From NCBI GenBank assembly GCA_009599575.1, contig VWND01000086.1, forward strand, positions 1 through 64,000: a stretch of DNA of 64,000 bases. Reading direction: 5' to 3'. This document shows, in pieces, positions 33,218-45,049 of this stretch (position 1 is its first letter; the number at the start of each line of letters is the position of its first letter). Below the pieces are notes generated by a model. It saw only the letters and a program-made list of their open reading frames with translations. It had not been told where the DNA came from and did no database searches. The position numbers were made by a program, and so were the translations under genes. Source of the stretch: Blumeriella jaapii. Taxonomy: Eukaryota; Ascomycota; Leotiomycetes; Helotiales; Drepanopezizaceae.

Positions 33218-36051
33218 TCATCTGGCAGAATGTACTCTTGGTGTTGGAGTTGGAGTTTGATAGATACCCGAGGAGCATTGCAATCCTCTGTCACTAGCCC
33301 TTCCTCGAGCTGTTTGCTGTTTGCTGGTGAGGTAGCCGGAAGACCCTCTGCGCGTGAAATGAATTTTTCGAGCCTCTGTCCCTCCCTCTTCAGGCTTTCG
33401 TGCCCCTTTGAAGTGGGTTACAGCTCACTTTCAACACCCAAAAATTCGGAGGTGAACCTCCCAACGACCAAAATTCCAACAACTACCTCCCTGATCGATC
33501 TAGCTCTTTCAAACTTGAACTTCACTCAACTTCTTTCCAGCATAGGCTTACCCCAAAAGAACACCAGTTAAAACTTTCCCCACTGCCGCTGACAATAAAA
33601 AGATCAGTAGGACTTCCTTCCTTCCATTCTCCGCTCTTTTTTTCACCTCGTCATCTCTCAACTGTCTGTCCCTAATTCCCGCCGCTTCACATCAGAACTC
33701 GCACCGGCTAGTCACTCACAGCTTGCCTGGTAGACTGCGGGAAACCCGACCTACACTACACCCAACTCGGGAAGTGAGTGCGCATCCGGAAGGGCGGGTG
33801 GCCAAGGAATTGCATCCACGGGTATGTACAGTAGCACTCCTGGCTTCAAGACGGGAAGGGTCGCACGTTCCCGAACCCAGCGAGTGCGATGATTTCCGAT
33901 GCTTGCGTGACTTGCCAGTACAGCAAAACGTCTTCCTTCTCCCCGCCGCTATCTCCCAGGCAAACGTCTTTTTCACCAGACATTGACCCTCTCCTTGCGG
34001 GCTACGTAATCTTGGGATTGAGCCGCTGTCTTTGCTGCCATGTATCGTGGGAAATCATATGCAGTGGACCTTCAAAATACTCTCCTTTTTGAAGAGGAAA
34101 AACTGTGCCGGGCTTCGTCCGGGGCCCTTGCCTTCTTTGTTTGCTCTGCTACGATATACAAAAATTTCCTGTGCGGCGCGTAAACACCGACATGTAAGGA
34201 CCCTATTTATGATCTCTGATGCTTTTACATCTTTCCAGAACTTGTTTATTCTCCTTGCAGAGTGGTTCGGCTGCGTTGTGAGGCGCGATGAGATTCTGTG
34301 TTTGTTTGTCTCATAAGCGAGTCAGGCTAAGTAAAGGTAAGCAAGTCTCGCGATAACAGAAAAGAAAATTTCCAACTGATACATTAATAGATGTCAACCT
34401 AAACCCAATAATCTTTTCGATTTCCCGTGAACAAGCTCGGATCCGTCCGTTTTTACGGGAATGGCTCATTAACTAAGGTAACTGAGTGGATAGATGATCA
34501 TGCACCGTGAAACGGGTCTGTCAGGATCCATCTCACAAGAACGCCTGGTCAATATCCTTACCTACCTAACGCTTTACCTTCTCGCCTACTACGATCTGTG
34601 ATTTTCCACAGCCCTCTCTACAACTCTCTCGCTTAGTCGCCACGCACTCGTACACAGTTCTAAGGTCTTACTTAGACTTGACGAAGATCTCTCACAACGC
34701 AACGTTGCGCGATCGTATCCAGCGAGTTTTCGCCAGATACCAAGTAAGGCCTGATACCAGAATACAACCCGCAACCTGACGCTTTCGTCTTATCCAATCT
34801 TCCGTATTCATGTACTGTAACATGATGCGCAGGCCGGGAGAAGGCCTTGATCTACTGTAAGTAAGCCTCCATCCAGACCACCAACCTGTAACAATCCCAC
34901 TAGAAAGTGCGATGGATCTGGGCATGTATGTACCTATATGTACCTATATATACCTACCTATATGTAGCACACATCACGAGAAACAGACTCACACTACAGC
35001 ATCTCGCGGAGGTCCACGAAACCCCGCCCGCAAAACCACACGCACAGATCGTGAGTACCTACCTACCGTGCATAATAGCACAGTACATACAGTACAGTAC
35101 AGCAAAAAGACCCACACAGTACATACAGTACAAGCTCCCAGGATCTCTTGACATCCACACACAAGCTTTCCAAGCCCCCTCCCTCCCTGGGCGAGCGAGC
35201 GAGCCATCTGCACCGACCCGCACCTACTGTAAATCCCACGCTTGCTCCAACCCCGCCAAAGCGGCGGTACTGTACTGTACACACTTCACTCCCGCTAGGG
35301 AGACCTGGGTGCCGTTCCGACCGGGCTTTGCGCTCGATGCACATCGCGAGAGGGTCGTGCGGAGCGCGTGTGGGGAATGAGTTCGGGGCGGCGTTTCGCG
35401 AGATGGTAGAGTTCGATGGCCTGTCGTGCTCGTAGTGTACGCCGGTGTGGCACGGAGGAGCGTCGAGCGCGATGCGATGCAATGTAATGCAATGCAGGAA
35501 CATGTACTGTATGTCGTGCCGTGAGAGAGCACAACGGTCGAGAGGCGTGTTCGGGTGGAACAGATGCGTGGTCCGGGAGCGGTAAGCACGGAGGCGGGAT
35601 GAAGGGAAGAGCCGTGGTGGTGATTTGATTCACATTGGTTGGTGGGAGGGGTGTGTGCCTGGAACTGGTGAGATAGATAGGACAGACGGGGGCTAGTACG
35701 ACCGATGGGTAATTTTGTTTAAACTAGGTGGCTGTTTTGATGGCACATAGTAAGAAAAAACCTCTAAATTTATCGACTTAGGTTGATGGAACAGGTAACT
35801 TCTGGCTTTGCTAAGCGACCAACTAGGACATATCAAAACATGATCGCATCGCAAATGAAAACTGATCGGCCGAGAGCCTTACAAAAAAGGGGCAAAAGTT
35901 GACTCTATACAAGAAGTGATCCACCTGATCTTCCAAATACATTAACTATTACTCCCAAAGTTCCTATGTGCCTTGCCCGAAGTGCGTCTTCCAACACCGG
36001 AACGCCGCCTCATTGAACGATCGGGGTATCATCGGGGGCCGGTGAGGCGAT
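33218..36051. other. Long intergenic region
   Basis: Nearly 3 kb with no gene that I can support. AT-rich 34150-34420; TACCTATATG repeats around 34925-34970; CTGTA/TACAG runs at 35085-35135 and 35268-35285; TGCAATG/TGTAATG repeat at 35470-35500. Small ORFs are repeat-driven. Confidence 0.55.
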
Positions 36052-37107
36052 TTACATGAGAGCAGCGATGAGACCGACAGCGATCAAGAGACCAGAGGCA
36101 GACTTGGCAACGGCACCGCTGGTCACGTAGGGGATGGTGGTGTTGTTGGCGGGGTAGCCGGAGTTGACACCAGTGCCAGATGGGTGAGGCTTGGTCACAA
36201 CGGTGCTAGGAAGCTGTCAGAGTCTGCGATGGGAGGCACGGAAAGGGGTTTACTCACGTGGCAGGGTGGGTTGGGTAGGGAGCAACAGGGCCAGCAGGGT
36301 GCTCACCACCAGCGGGGGAAGATGGGAGAGGTCCGGCTGGGTACGAGGCAGGACCGGCGGGGTGCTCACCACCAGCGGGGTAAGTTGGGACAGGGCCGGC
36401 GGGGTGCTCACCACCAGCAGGGTAAGTTGGGACAGGGCCGGCGGGGTGCTCACCACCGGCGGGGAGAGATGGGAGAGGGCCAACTGGGTAGCCTGCGGGG
36501 CCAGTTGGGTGCTCACCACCAGCGGGGAGAGATGGGAGAGGGCCAACTGGGTAGCCTGGGGGGCCAGTGGGGTGCTCACCACCAGCGGGGACAGATGGGA
36601 GAGGGCCAACTGGGTAGCCTGCGGGGCCAGTTGGGTACACCGTCTTGGTGAAGACAGTCGAGGTCTTGTGGCCAACTACGAACAGTTAGTGCAAGCTCGC
36701 CACGTCAAAACGTTCTGCGTACCTGGGCAGTCGGTCACGTAAGTTGGGCACGCCGTGATGGTGTACTCCTTGGTCTCGTACACGGTGCTGGCGACGTATG
36801 GGGTGGTCTCAGGACCGTAGCTGGTGGTGTGCTCGGCCGGGTAGGTTGGCTTGGGAGCCTCGTAGGTGGCAGTGTTCTCGACCGGGTAGGTTGGATGAGG
36901 AGCCTCATAAGTGCCAGAGTTCTCGGCCGGGTAGGTTGGATGGGGAGCCTCATAAGTGCCCGAGTTCTCGGCCGGGTAGGTTGGATGGGGAGCCTCGTAA
37001 GTTGAAGTGTTTTCGACGGGGTATCCGGGAGGAGGAGGGCCGACAGCGTAGTCTGCGTTGGCACCAACCGCGGCGGCGACAGCCATGATAAGGACGGAAG
37101 ATCTCAT
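36052..37107 (-). CDS. GPI-anchored tandem-repeat cell-wall protein
   Basis: Exons 36723-37107, 36258-36675 and 36052-36205, introns 47 and 52 nt, give 318 residues in phase. Signal peptide MRSSVLIMAVAAAVGANA, then about four copies of a Tyr/Pro repeat (TYEAPHPTYPAEN), then a Cys-bearing block TACPTYVTDCPVGHKTSTVF found in fungal adhesin-like wall proteins, then about six copies of a Gly/Pro repeat (PVGPLPSLPAGGEHP). It ends with an Asn/Ser linker and a hydrophobic GPI-attachment tail (SGLLIAVGLIAALM) with no basic residues after it. A structural wall or surface role is likely. Both repeat arrays are nearly identical at DNA level, so copy number may vary among strains. The second intron acceptor (TAG at 36206-36208) was chosen because it opens the GPI tail frame. 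Confidence 0.85.
36264..36640 (-). repeat. In-gene tandem repeats, Gly/Pro type
   Basis: About six units of 45-66 bp encoding variations of GPLPSLPAGGEHPTGPAGYP. Short (GPVPTYPAGGEHPA) and long versions alternate, which suggests unequal exchange. Confidence 0.75.
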
Positions 37108-38028
37108 GTTGACGGTGGGGGGGAGAAGGTGGGACTTTGGAAAGGTATTAGAGAATCACAAATATGTATAGAGTGAAGAGAGTGTAACTGAATCGGAGAT
37201 TCAAAAAACGAGTGTGTCTGAAGTCTGAAGAGCGTGGCTTGGTGAGAGAAGGCTGGAGAGGGCGCCTTGGACGGCTCTTATACCAATTTTGCCTTCACCA
37301 TCCAGTCCAGTGCGAACAGAACATCCCGCTCGGTCACGTTGACAAGCGTCGATATTGATGTTGTGGTCTCAGGCTAAAGGAAATTGTGTCCATCACATCG
37401 CACCGCAAAGACCAGAAAGGGGGTTACCCGAGGCCCTCGCTTACGAGAATCATCAACACAATAGGCCTAGTCAGGGGCTCTGATCGCCCATCATTTGATC
37501 TGGAGTTTCCAACACGCGGGAAGGCTGAATCGACCCCCTGAATGCGTCAATAAGCTTAGCATCGATCACGTCAAGCTTGATTTCCGGCGCGGGCTCTGGT
37601 CGACGCTGAATGGAGCTGCCGCTCGCCAGACCGCGGAACGGGAAACGACCAAGATCTTTCATTTCGGATTGGGCAAGATGTGAACGGCGTGAGCGAATGA
37701 GAAAGGCGTGCCGCGTGGGAAAAGCAAGCTGCCACGGGGAGGATGAGGCTGGTTCGCATGGTTCATTTGTCGATTGTTGGGAGCCGTGGAAGCGCGAGCC
37801 GCCAAAAGAAATAAACAACAGTATTGTCATCAATCGTCGTCCGCGCTTTGCCCCGGGGCTTGATTCCTTGTCCGGGATAGGTTCACATGCGCATATGAAC
37901 GGGCCGTCTTCCTACTGTACAGTACAGTACACACAGTACTACTGTTCAGTACAGGATCTATCGACGCATCTTCACACACCCAATGACCCTGGGACATTCG
38001 CATCAGCCCAGGCGGGATGGACCATCAA
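37108..38028. other. Intergenic
   Basis: Contains the promoter of the GPI-anchored protein (a TATA-like element could lie in the AT-rich 37140-37170) and TACAG/GTACAG repeats at 37914-37955. ORFs at 37471-37833 lack supporting features. Confidence 0.45.
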
Positions 38029-38676
38029 TCATGCACTACGGCTCCGAACATCTCCCCTTCCTCGCTGCTTGGACGTTGGGGGCGTCGGGACCGTCCTCTT
38101 TGGTAACACGTCTCTGGGCCTGTGTTGCTGCGAAACTCCTGAGCATTTGCCCTCGAGTTGTGCTTGGCGGGAAACGCTCTCCAGTTCCGCCAGGGTCGCC
38201 TCGCCATTCTCGAACTGCAATACAACATCCAACGACAAGCCCCGTCGCCAGTACAATGCAATGTCCTCGTCTTGTCCGTGAGTCCGGTTTTCGAAGGGGA
38301 TCGAGGTGGCTTTGATAAACGCTTCCGTCAGTGCGGCGTTGCCATGTTCGACCGGACACCAGTACAGCGTTTCGTGGAGCGGCTTCTGCTCACCACTCTG
38401 CTCGAGCCCTCGAGTTTTCCTTGACATTCCGTGGCATGTGAACTGATGGATTTGTTCTTCTGCACGCAGGGACGCCTGGCGTCTTGCCCTCGCTCTTCTT
38501 GTGGTCGTGACTCGAAGATCTGGTTTGAAGTCTGGTCCGCAGTAGATTTCTTCAACCCATTTTTGGACCCCCTCGAGGTGCCAGTCCCGCCCATGTCTTT
38601 CCTCCGCAACTCGATCGATCTGAATGAGTCTTTTCATGGCAATCGCCTTCGCGGACTTCGTGGGCATTTTCCCCAA
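38029..38676 (-). CDS. Uncharacterised ORF
   Basis: A 215-codon single-exon ORF from ATG 38676. The text is basic and non-repetitive (RARARRQASLRAEEQIHQF; LHETLYWCPVEHGNAALTEA; SLDVVLQFENGEATLAEL) and looks more protein-like than the opposite-strand ORFs over the same DNA. It shows no domain I recognise, no signal peptide and no membrane segment. It may be a small orphan gene, part of a larger spliced gene, or chance. Confidence 0.35.
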   Translation of the reverse strand: MGKMPTKSAKAIAMKRLIQIDRVAEERHGRDWHLEGVQKWVEEIYCGPDFKPDLRVTTTRRARARRQASLRAEEQIHQFTCHGMSRKTRGLEQSGEQKPLHETLYWCPVEHGNAALTEAFIKATSIPFENRTHGQDEDIALYWRRGLSLDVVLQFENGEATLAELESVSRQAQLEGKCSGVSQQHRPRDVLPKRTVPTPPTSKQRGRGDVRSRSA

Positions 38677-39807
38677 TAATTGATAACGCTAAGTAAGGAG
38701 GACTTGTTTTCTTGTTGGACTCCAAACCTCTTGCCTCGATATTCATGGGCTGGTTGAAGCACTTTGTGTAGTCAAATAGATACTGATTTAAAAAGAATGT
38801 GTCATTCCGGCTTTCAATCGCTGTGGTTGGCACCGAAGTACCGCTAAGTTCACGATGCGACGTTGGGTAAAAACATGAAGGTTCCCAACCTTGGAATCTA
38901 TCGATTCATCGCACTTTCCCTGAAAGTCTCAGATGCTGAGATGGCTCTTCGAAAAATTATATAAAGAGGGCGGTGGTATCCAAGAATGATAAGGTCTCCG
39001 TCGTATATGGGTTTTGATTTGCCCATGCGTTGGCACATTATATGGACGGGTTTGCACTCCGTCATGTGGGACGCACACAGAGAGGGTGACACATGCAGTT
39101 TATTGTTATTCTTCTTCTTGATAAGACACAAGTTAACACAAATTGATGCGACTTTCTACCAGACGAACAACAGAATTAGGCACCGAATATCAAGTCTTAA
39201 AATCTCGTGAAATCGCTTTCACAACCCCCATCACCAGTTGCCGCATCACGATATCGGCTCTGACAAACCACACTTCGAAAATCAATCCAATCCCCACACA
39301 TCTCCCATTCGATTTTGGATTTGCCGGGGTGAATTGAAATCACGGATGCCATCGTCCTTTTCTCCACCACTATCACACCCCGCTTTTCGGTGTTTCTGTG
39401 ACCATCGAGACACTTGGATTAGCCGTATTTTCATGCTTCTGTAATTGGTCTTTCGTTACCAGGGCCATACATATTCGGCAAGAAAGTCACGAGCTTTCGT
39501 TGTAATGGGGCTTTCTACGCTTCCGATGGGAGGCTGGGTGTACTCGATTCCGGCAAGTTGCGCTGAGTTCCCGAATCAAGGTTGTCTGTAGGTGGTTGTG
39601 GTGGTTCACTTATGTTCGGTCTGTCGATTGTAGATTCACACGTCATCAATCGCCTTGATCCGGGGCTTGAATGGCGGTTCGAGTCGGGAGGAAAAACAGC
39701 TCGACGAAAACACTGTATCATGCAATGATCTTTTTGAACATAGACGTGTGGTGAAGAAAGTGGCTAGATAGCAACAGCCTGGTTGTTTATATCCTGGCAC
39801 ATCATCT
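38677..39807. other. Intergenic, AT-rich
   Basis: AT-rich with several short poly-T/poly-A runs and no supported ORF. Confidence 0.45.
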
Positions 39808-40224
39808 TCACTTTGATGAGGTGTGGTGTGGGTCCGACGGATCTGACACGTTCTCCTGGTACAGCAGTTGCGTGCCCTCGCGGTGCAGATGCTTGTTGGC
39901 TCGCCGTATCGACAGGGTGAAGTCATGGCGACGGTCCGGCACGGCGTGTTGAGTACCGTCGACCGCCTGATACTTTCGAGATGTGTGCACATCCTTCGCC
40001 TGTGGATTTGTGAGAGGTTTCGGGGACACCAGCATAAGACGCAAGATCGAGATCTGTAGCTCCAACGGAGGCCTCACGAAGATATAGAATCTGCCGTGGG
40101 GTACGGGAAGCTCTTTGGGGCTTGGATGTTGGCTGTTCCAATGGGCCCAGAGTTTGCATCTCTCTTCCGAGGCGTTTTGTCCAGTGAGGTTGGAAGATAA
40201 ACGGAAACTGGAGCTTTGGGTCAT
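39808..40224 (-). pseudogene. Truncated 2EXR/F-box-like family copy B
   Basis: Reads RPPLELQISILRLMLVSP, later DFTLSIRRANKHLHREGTQL and LYQEN, the pattern of the expanded fungal 2EXR/F-box-like family (LPxEL.. then L-R-x-N-K-x-x-x-E-G-x-x-L-L-Y-x-x-N-x-F). After YQENV the expected NTFRF-type continuation is replaced by SDPSDPHH and a stop, so the copy is cut short. It could be an exon of a spliced gene, but no good donor was found. Family assignment is by motif only. Confidence 0.4.
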
Positions 40225-40808
40225 CTGGCCAGATTTCTACAAATGTCAGTAGTGGGCCAAATCCTTCCTCGAGGGCACTGTCATCCTCGAGATTGTCTTC
40301 CCGGACCGAATTCTTGCTCATGAGTCTTCCCCTCCGTTCCTCATACTCCATTCCTGTCGAGTCGTAGATATGTAGCTCTGTGGTCATGAATCCACTTATT
40401 TGTTTCCGAATATTCCCCCATCGTTCCCAAGCAGTGATTTCGGATCGGATAAGAGTGAACCTGAATGTGTTCTCTCCGTAGAGCAGCTTCATCCAGATCC
40501 CGTTCTAATACTTGCTCGCTCTCAGGATCGAGAGTGTGAAGTTCGTGGGAGGGAGGAGAAAGCAAGGAGCACGACTGTTTCTTGCAGGGCGTGTCCGGCG
40601 GGCTGGAATAGCCAGGACGTTGGAAAGTGAGGACTGATGCCGGAAACGCCGACACGAGCAGAGGGCGTAAGATCTCCACTTACAATTCCAATTGCAGATT
40701 CAAAATCCGGCAGACGGTATCGTCTGTGACCGTTTGGAACGGCTGCGATTCACTCTGGTTCGAAGCTGGCGCGGATGGTGCGTTCGTGGCTGTCACTGAG
40801 GCAGGCAT
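40225..40808 (-). pseudogene. Decayed 2EXR/F-box-like family copy A
   Basis: Upstream of copy B on the same strand. An N-terminal piece ending CRILNLQLEL meets a GTAAGT donor at about 40681. Further on, NFTLSILRASKY is followed by an in-frame TAG (about 40516) and then KLLYGENTFRFTLIRS, which lines up with copy B (FTLSIRRANKHLHREGTQLLYQEN). Downstream text continues ELHIYDSTGMEYEERR. The stop inside the conserved helix suggests a pseudogene; an alternative is unusual splicing. Confidence 0.4.
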
Positions 40809-41732
40809 CCTGTCAAAACTAGCCAGAAAGAATGACACTTTGAGAGAAGCGCAGCACTGACACGAGTCTGTTATGCGTTGACGTTTGATTTGTGTCGAGG
40901 TGAAGACCGAGGCCAATGTTGAAGGGCTGTGGACTCTTTGGGAGGGGAACCTCTGGGGTGGGTTTTGACTAGGACGTAATCGCCAAGCTTGTTGACACTA
41001 AGATGAAGATGAAGATGAAGATGAAGATGAAGATGAAGATGAAGATGAAGATGAAGATGAAGATGAAGATGAAGATGAAGATGAGATGAATGAAGATGAA
41101 GATGAAGATGAAGATGAAGATGAAGATGAAGATGAAGATGAAGATGAAGATGAAGATGAAGATGAAGATGAAGATGAAGATGAAGATGAAAACAAAAAAA
41201 ACGAAAACGAAAACAAAACATGGTTTACTCAGAACGACCCGACAGACCCATCTAGATCTCGCAGTCAACCTTTGCGACGGATGTCGGCCCACCTCGATTC
41301 CACACGTAACAGCTATCTGAACGACCATCGACCACCACTCGCTCGAAAGTCAAGGAGGCTTTGCAAGCAGAGAAGGGACCCCCAAAGGCCATCTCGGCGG
41401 CCACGGGGCCTTAGGTAGGTAACAAGCAAGCTGGGAGAAACAGATAGGACTCTCGATGGCGACGGAGCGTGGCAAGGAGCCAAGATCCGTTCCGACAGGG
41501 CTGTATTCGACATCGGGACTTGTGCTGGTGTGCAGAAGGGACTACGTCGCAGAAGTTGGTAGAGTGCTCGGAAAGAGCGAGGCCTGGTTAGCCACCAGGA
41601 CTTGAGGTGAGTCGAGTATGAGCAGGCAAAGCGTTCAAGGGTTCCAGAATTCATGTACAAAGAGTCGATATGGCTCAAAAGTATCCGGTCGAATATATAC
41701 AGCAGAAAATAGACGTGGGGGAGAAGTAGTGC
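40809..41732. other. Intergenic, hexanucleotide array
   Basis: Dominated by the GATGAA array at about 41001-41190. ORFs spanning it encode only Glu-Asp, Lys-Met, Phe-Ile or Ser repeats and are not genes. Confidence 0.6.
41001..41190. repeat. (GAAGAT)n hexanucleotide microsatellite
   Basis: About 30 units of GATGAA over roughly 190 bp, interrupted once near 41080-41095 (GATGAGATGAATGAAG) and ending in an A-rich GAAAACAAAAAAAACG tail. Confidence 0.9.
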
Positions 41733-43285
41733 TCACAGCTTACTGGAAGCAGACGCATACCTTTTCAGGTCCTTGGCCTCCTCTCGGAGGGCTAGCTCGC
41801 TCATGATTTCCTCGCTCCCACCACCTGGAAAAAAGTCAGCAAGGTAGCTATAGTTGGAGTTGGAGAGACCGACCGACCGCCATCACTCGGACGTCCCTCG
41901 AGATGGCTTCAATACTACATGGTCGTCAGTAAGGCCTGAGGAATCTTCACAGGCCACGTACCGGCCACCTTTCCCCCCCCTCGCATACCCCAGCCCTCCC
42001 ATGACCTGCTGAGCCTTCCTAACGCACTTTTCCAGGCATCTCGTACTGACTATCTTCAGCATGGCGGTCATCCCACCAATCCTCACATCGTCGCCTCCGC
42101 CCTTCTGCCGGGTCAGCTCGATGAGCCATGTCAGCTGGTCCAAGAACGCCTGCGCCGGCTCAATCATCCGGCCCATCTTCACGAACTTCGCCCTGATGAT
42201 GGGATTCTCAATCAGCTTCGTCCCAAACGTCTCTCGGGAGCAGGCGTGGTCCCACGCGTCTTCCGCGCACACGCGGCTCAGCCGGATTGCTTGCGTTGCG
42301 ATCGACTTCCTCTCGGCGTTGAAGTTCGACATGATGACTTCAAAACCCCGATTTTCGTGGTGGAGGAGATTCTCGACCGGGACGAGGACGTCGTCGAAGG
42401 TGATGAAGGTGCTGCCCGAAGCGCCGACGCCGGAGTTCAGCATCTTGCGCGTGGAAACGCCCGCTGCTTTCAGCGGGATGATCAACACAGACACGCCGCC
42501 GGCGCCTGGCCCTCCGGTACGAACGGCCGCTGTCACGTAGTCCGCCCAGATGGCGTTCGTGATCCACTTCTTGGATCCGTTGACCACGTAGTGATGGCCC
42601 TTCCGGATCGCGGTGGTCTTGATACCTGCCACGTCGGAGCCAGCTACGCACATCAGCGAAGGCTCAATCAACCAGGGCCCAGGATGGGTGACTTGCCGTC
42701 AGGCTCAGTGATCCCGAGGCAGAATCGAATGCTCCCATCTGCCACCCCAGGAAGGAACCTGTCTTTCTGAAGCTGGGTTCCGAAATTGACGATGGGCGGA
42801 ACACCGATCCCATTGCCGCCTCCCAAGCCCCAGAGCACGCCAGTGTAAGCCTTCCATGGTCAGTGAGGTCTGAGCATGGCCGCTGAACATCATACGACGC
42901 GAGACAACTCATCGTTCACCACCAACCCATGCCAGGAATCCCACTCATCGAGGCCTATTCCTCCCGGCGTGGCGATGTTGTCGAGACCCGTTACCAAGCC
43001 AACGTATCCCAACTCAACATGTCGTTTCCAGGCCTAAACGACGTTAGATCGCACGAAGACGAACCGAGAGGGTCACGTGCCGACTCCGGGACCTGCCTGA
43101 GACTCCCATTCGAATGCGTTCGGCCGGATCTCTTCATCGACGTACTTGCGAACGGCAGCGCGGAGCTTGCGGTGTGAATCGTGGTAATGTGGCGACACGT
43201 TCCGGGAATACCAGAGAGGCTCTGCGTACGGAATAGGACTGCCGAACGCGGGGTATGTTTCCTGTCTGGGCGAGGTGGAAGACAT
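41733..43285 (-). CDS. Acyl-CoA dehydrogenase-like flavoprotein
   Basis: Six exons (43085-43285, 42896-43033, 42697-42850, 41962-42643, 41874-41914, 41733-41824) give 435 residues in phase. FAD-type acyl-CoA dehydrogenase layout: N-terminal helical domain (HRKLRAAVRKYVDEEIRPNA), GVLWGLGGGNGIG, FCLGITEPDAGSDVAGIKTT, YVVNGSKKWITNAIWADYVT, SGVGASGSTFITFDDVLVPV, FNAERKSIATQAIRLSRVCA, QQVMGGLGYARGGKGGR and RIEAISRDVRVMAVGGGSEE. At the position where medium-chain enzymes have the EGT base, this protein has GGGSEE; the Glu of FNAERK matches the isovaleryl-CoA dehydrogenase base position, so that residue may act. The third intron (42644-42696) starts GCAAGT, a GC-AG intron. The first intron donor (GTCGGC at 43084) is weak and less certain. 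No clear mitochondrial presequence; the N-terminal residues do not end in SKL, but the C-terminus reads SSKL, a peroxisomal PTS1-type signal. Confidence 0.83.
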
Positions 43286-45049
43286 CGGTCCGTGACTGTT
43301 CTTGTGTTTCTGCTTGATCGTCCGGCTTGTCGTGTTGCACCTGTGTATATGTGAGCTGCCTATGTTGTGACAGAAATCTATTCATGTCGGGCATCACACG
43401 AGGATGCTCGTGGAACCTCGACCTCGGCATCAAGGGATCTGCGTTCTTGGCTCCCTCTCGAACAGCCGGCAGCGAGTCGTCGGCGTTCTCAGTTCAGAGG
43501 CACATATCGTACTGCATGTGTGCAGCATTTACTCTATCTACAGCAAGGCGCTCTTCCCCCTCCCTAGGAAACGCGTCCGTCCATCCTACTGTACAGTAGC
43601 CCACCGTCGTTACCCACATCGTACACAATCGCGCGTATATACAACAGAGCCGAAATCAAGCGATTTGGGCATTTGAAAAACCATCGAAAATCCCAGGATT
43701 CAAACATATCGACATCCGAGCAGTTGAAACAGAAGCGTAGGTACTGTACTAGCTATCGGCCTGTGGACTTTGGCATGTTATGAGACATATCGAAAGCGGG
43801 AAGGCCGATATCGATGTTAAACTTGGTCTACAGAATGACTACTGCTGTACAGTAGCTGCATCGTGATTACGAATTGAGACTGTGCTGTACTGTACGTACT
43901 GCATTTACCGTATGTACAGTATATGTAAGGTGCAAGAAGTGTCTGCACTCCCTTGGCCGCCCAAGTACACTAGTAGCCATGGTACAGTAAACACAACACA
44001 GCCAAGATAGATACCCTAGTGTAGGTAGGGTTACTAAAACTCGATGTAAATGCCGAAGTACACCTTCTCACTATAGCAGCATTGATCGAGCCGCTTAAGA
44101 AAGCACACACCCGAATCTAAAATCTCGTACAGAACCGTACAGTCCACCGCATGCATCCAAGATCGAGGAGATCAGTCGACCGATTAATCGTACCGCACAT
44201 GCTATCAGACAGAGATGTCGATTCGACGCCTTCTACTTCCAGTATGTATGTACTGTACTGTACTGCAAAGGATGTGGCGCATAGTGCATAAACGTGTTTG
44301 TCAAGCGGCTTAATGAAACAGCACCAAACTTGGTACCGTACTGCTGTTTTGGCTGCATGCATAGACCGTGTATGTCATGGGCGGCGATCTTGGCTGCTAG
44401 GATGGATGGATGGGTGGGTGGGTGGGGGATGCGGACACTTTTTGCTTTGCATCCTATGATACTGTACTGTGTACTGTGCTATGCGAGCAATGCTGTTATT
44501 TACATGTAGCTTTGATACAACCCGGTTAGAAAAAACTTAGGTTGTTAAACGTTAGCAAATCCACGATTCGAGTTGCAGAAACGGAGACCCTCGTTTTCCG
44601 GCAGAGCTGCCCGTACAGCAGAACAGCACAGCACAGCACAGCCCAGCCCAGCACAGCCCAGCACAGCACAGCAGAGTCCTGGACGATGATGCTCTGCGGG
44701 CAAGGAGCAATCTCCGATCTCCCGATCGTCGAAATGGGGATTCTTAAGGTTTGTTCTTAACCTGTGATAAGCAAGAATCCCGACTTGGCGAGCGGGAAGG
44801 ATGTGGATGATGCGAACGGCCGAACCTCCGCGCGACTGGACTTATGCCGCGAGCATGTGGTAAGAATCGCGCTCCTGCTCTTCTCAGCGACTCGGCGGAT
44901 CCGGCGTCCTTGACCCGGGTGGGGCCGCTGTGGGAAGCGGCGGTGATTCCTCCGTAGGTATATAAATCTCGAGATCGCACCAGCGCCAACGTCTCGTCGT
45001 GCACGCTCCGACCTGCCATCACTCTCGCTCACCACCGGCCACCGACGCA
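43286..45049. other. Intergenic, pentamer-rich
   Basis: CTGTA/TACAG runs at 43588-43603, 43740-43750, 43848-43925, 44246-44266 and 44460-44478, and a CACAG/CCCAG run at about 44621-44673. A likely TATA box (TATATAAAT) sits at 44959-44967, about 85 bp before the small secreted-protein start at 45050. Confidence 0.6.
44959..44967 (+). promoter_or_regulatory. TATA box of small secreted-protein gene 1
   Basis: TATATAAAT about 83-91 bp upstream of the ATG at 45050, a normal core-promoter distance in fungi. Confidence 0.5.

Noticed and set aside
41086..41418. Asp-Glu repeat ORF and similar ORFs on both strands
   Set aside because: Produced entirely by the GATGAA microsatellite; no start context or flanking domain.
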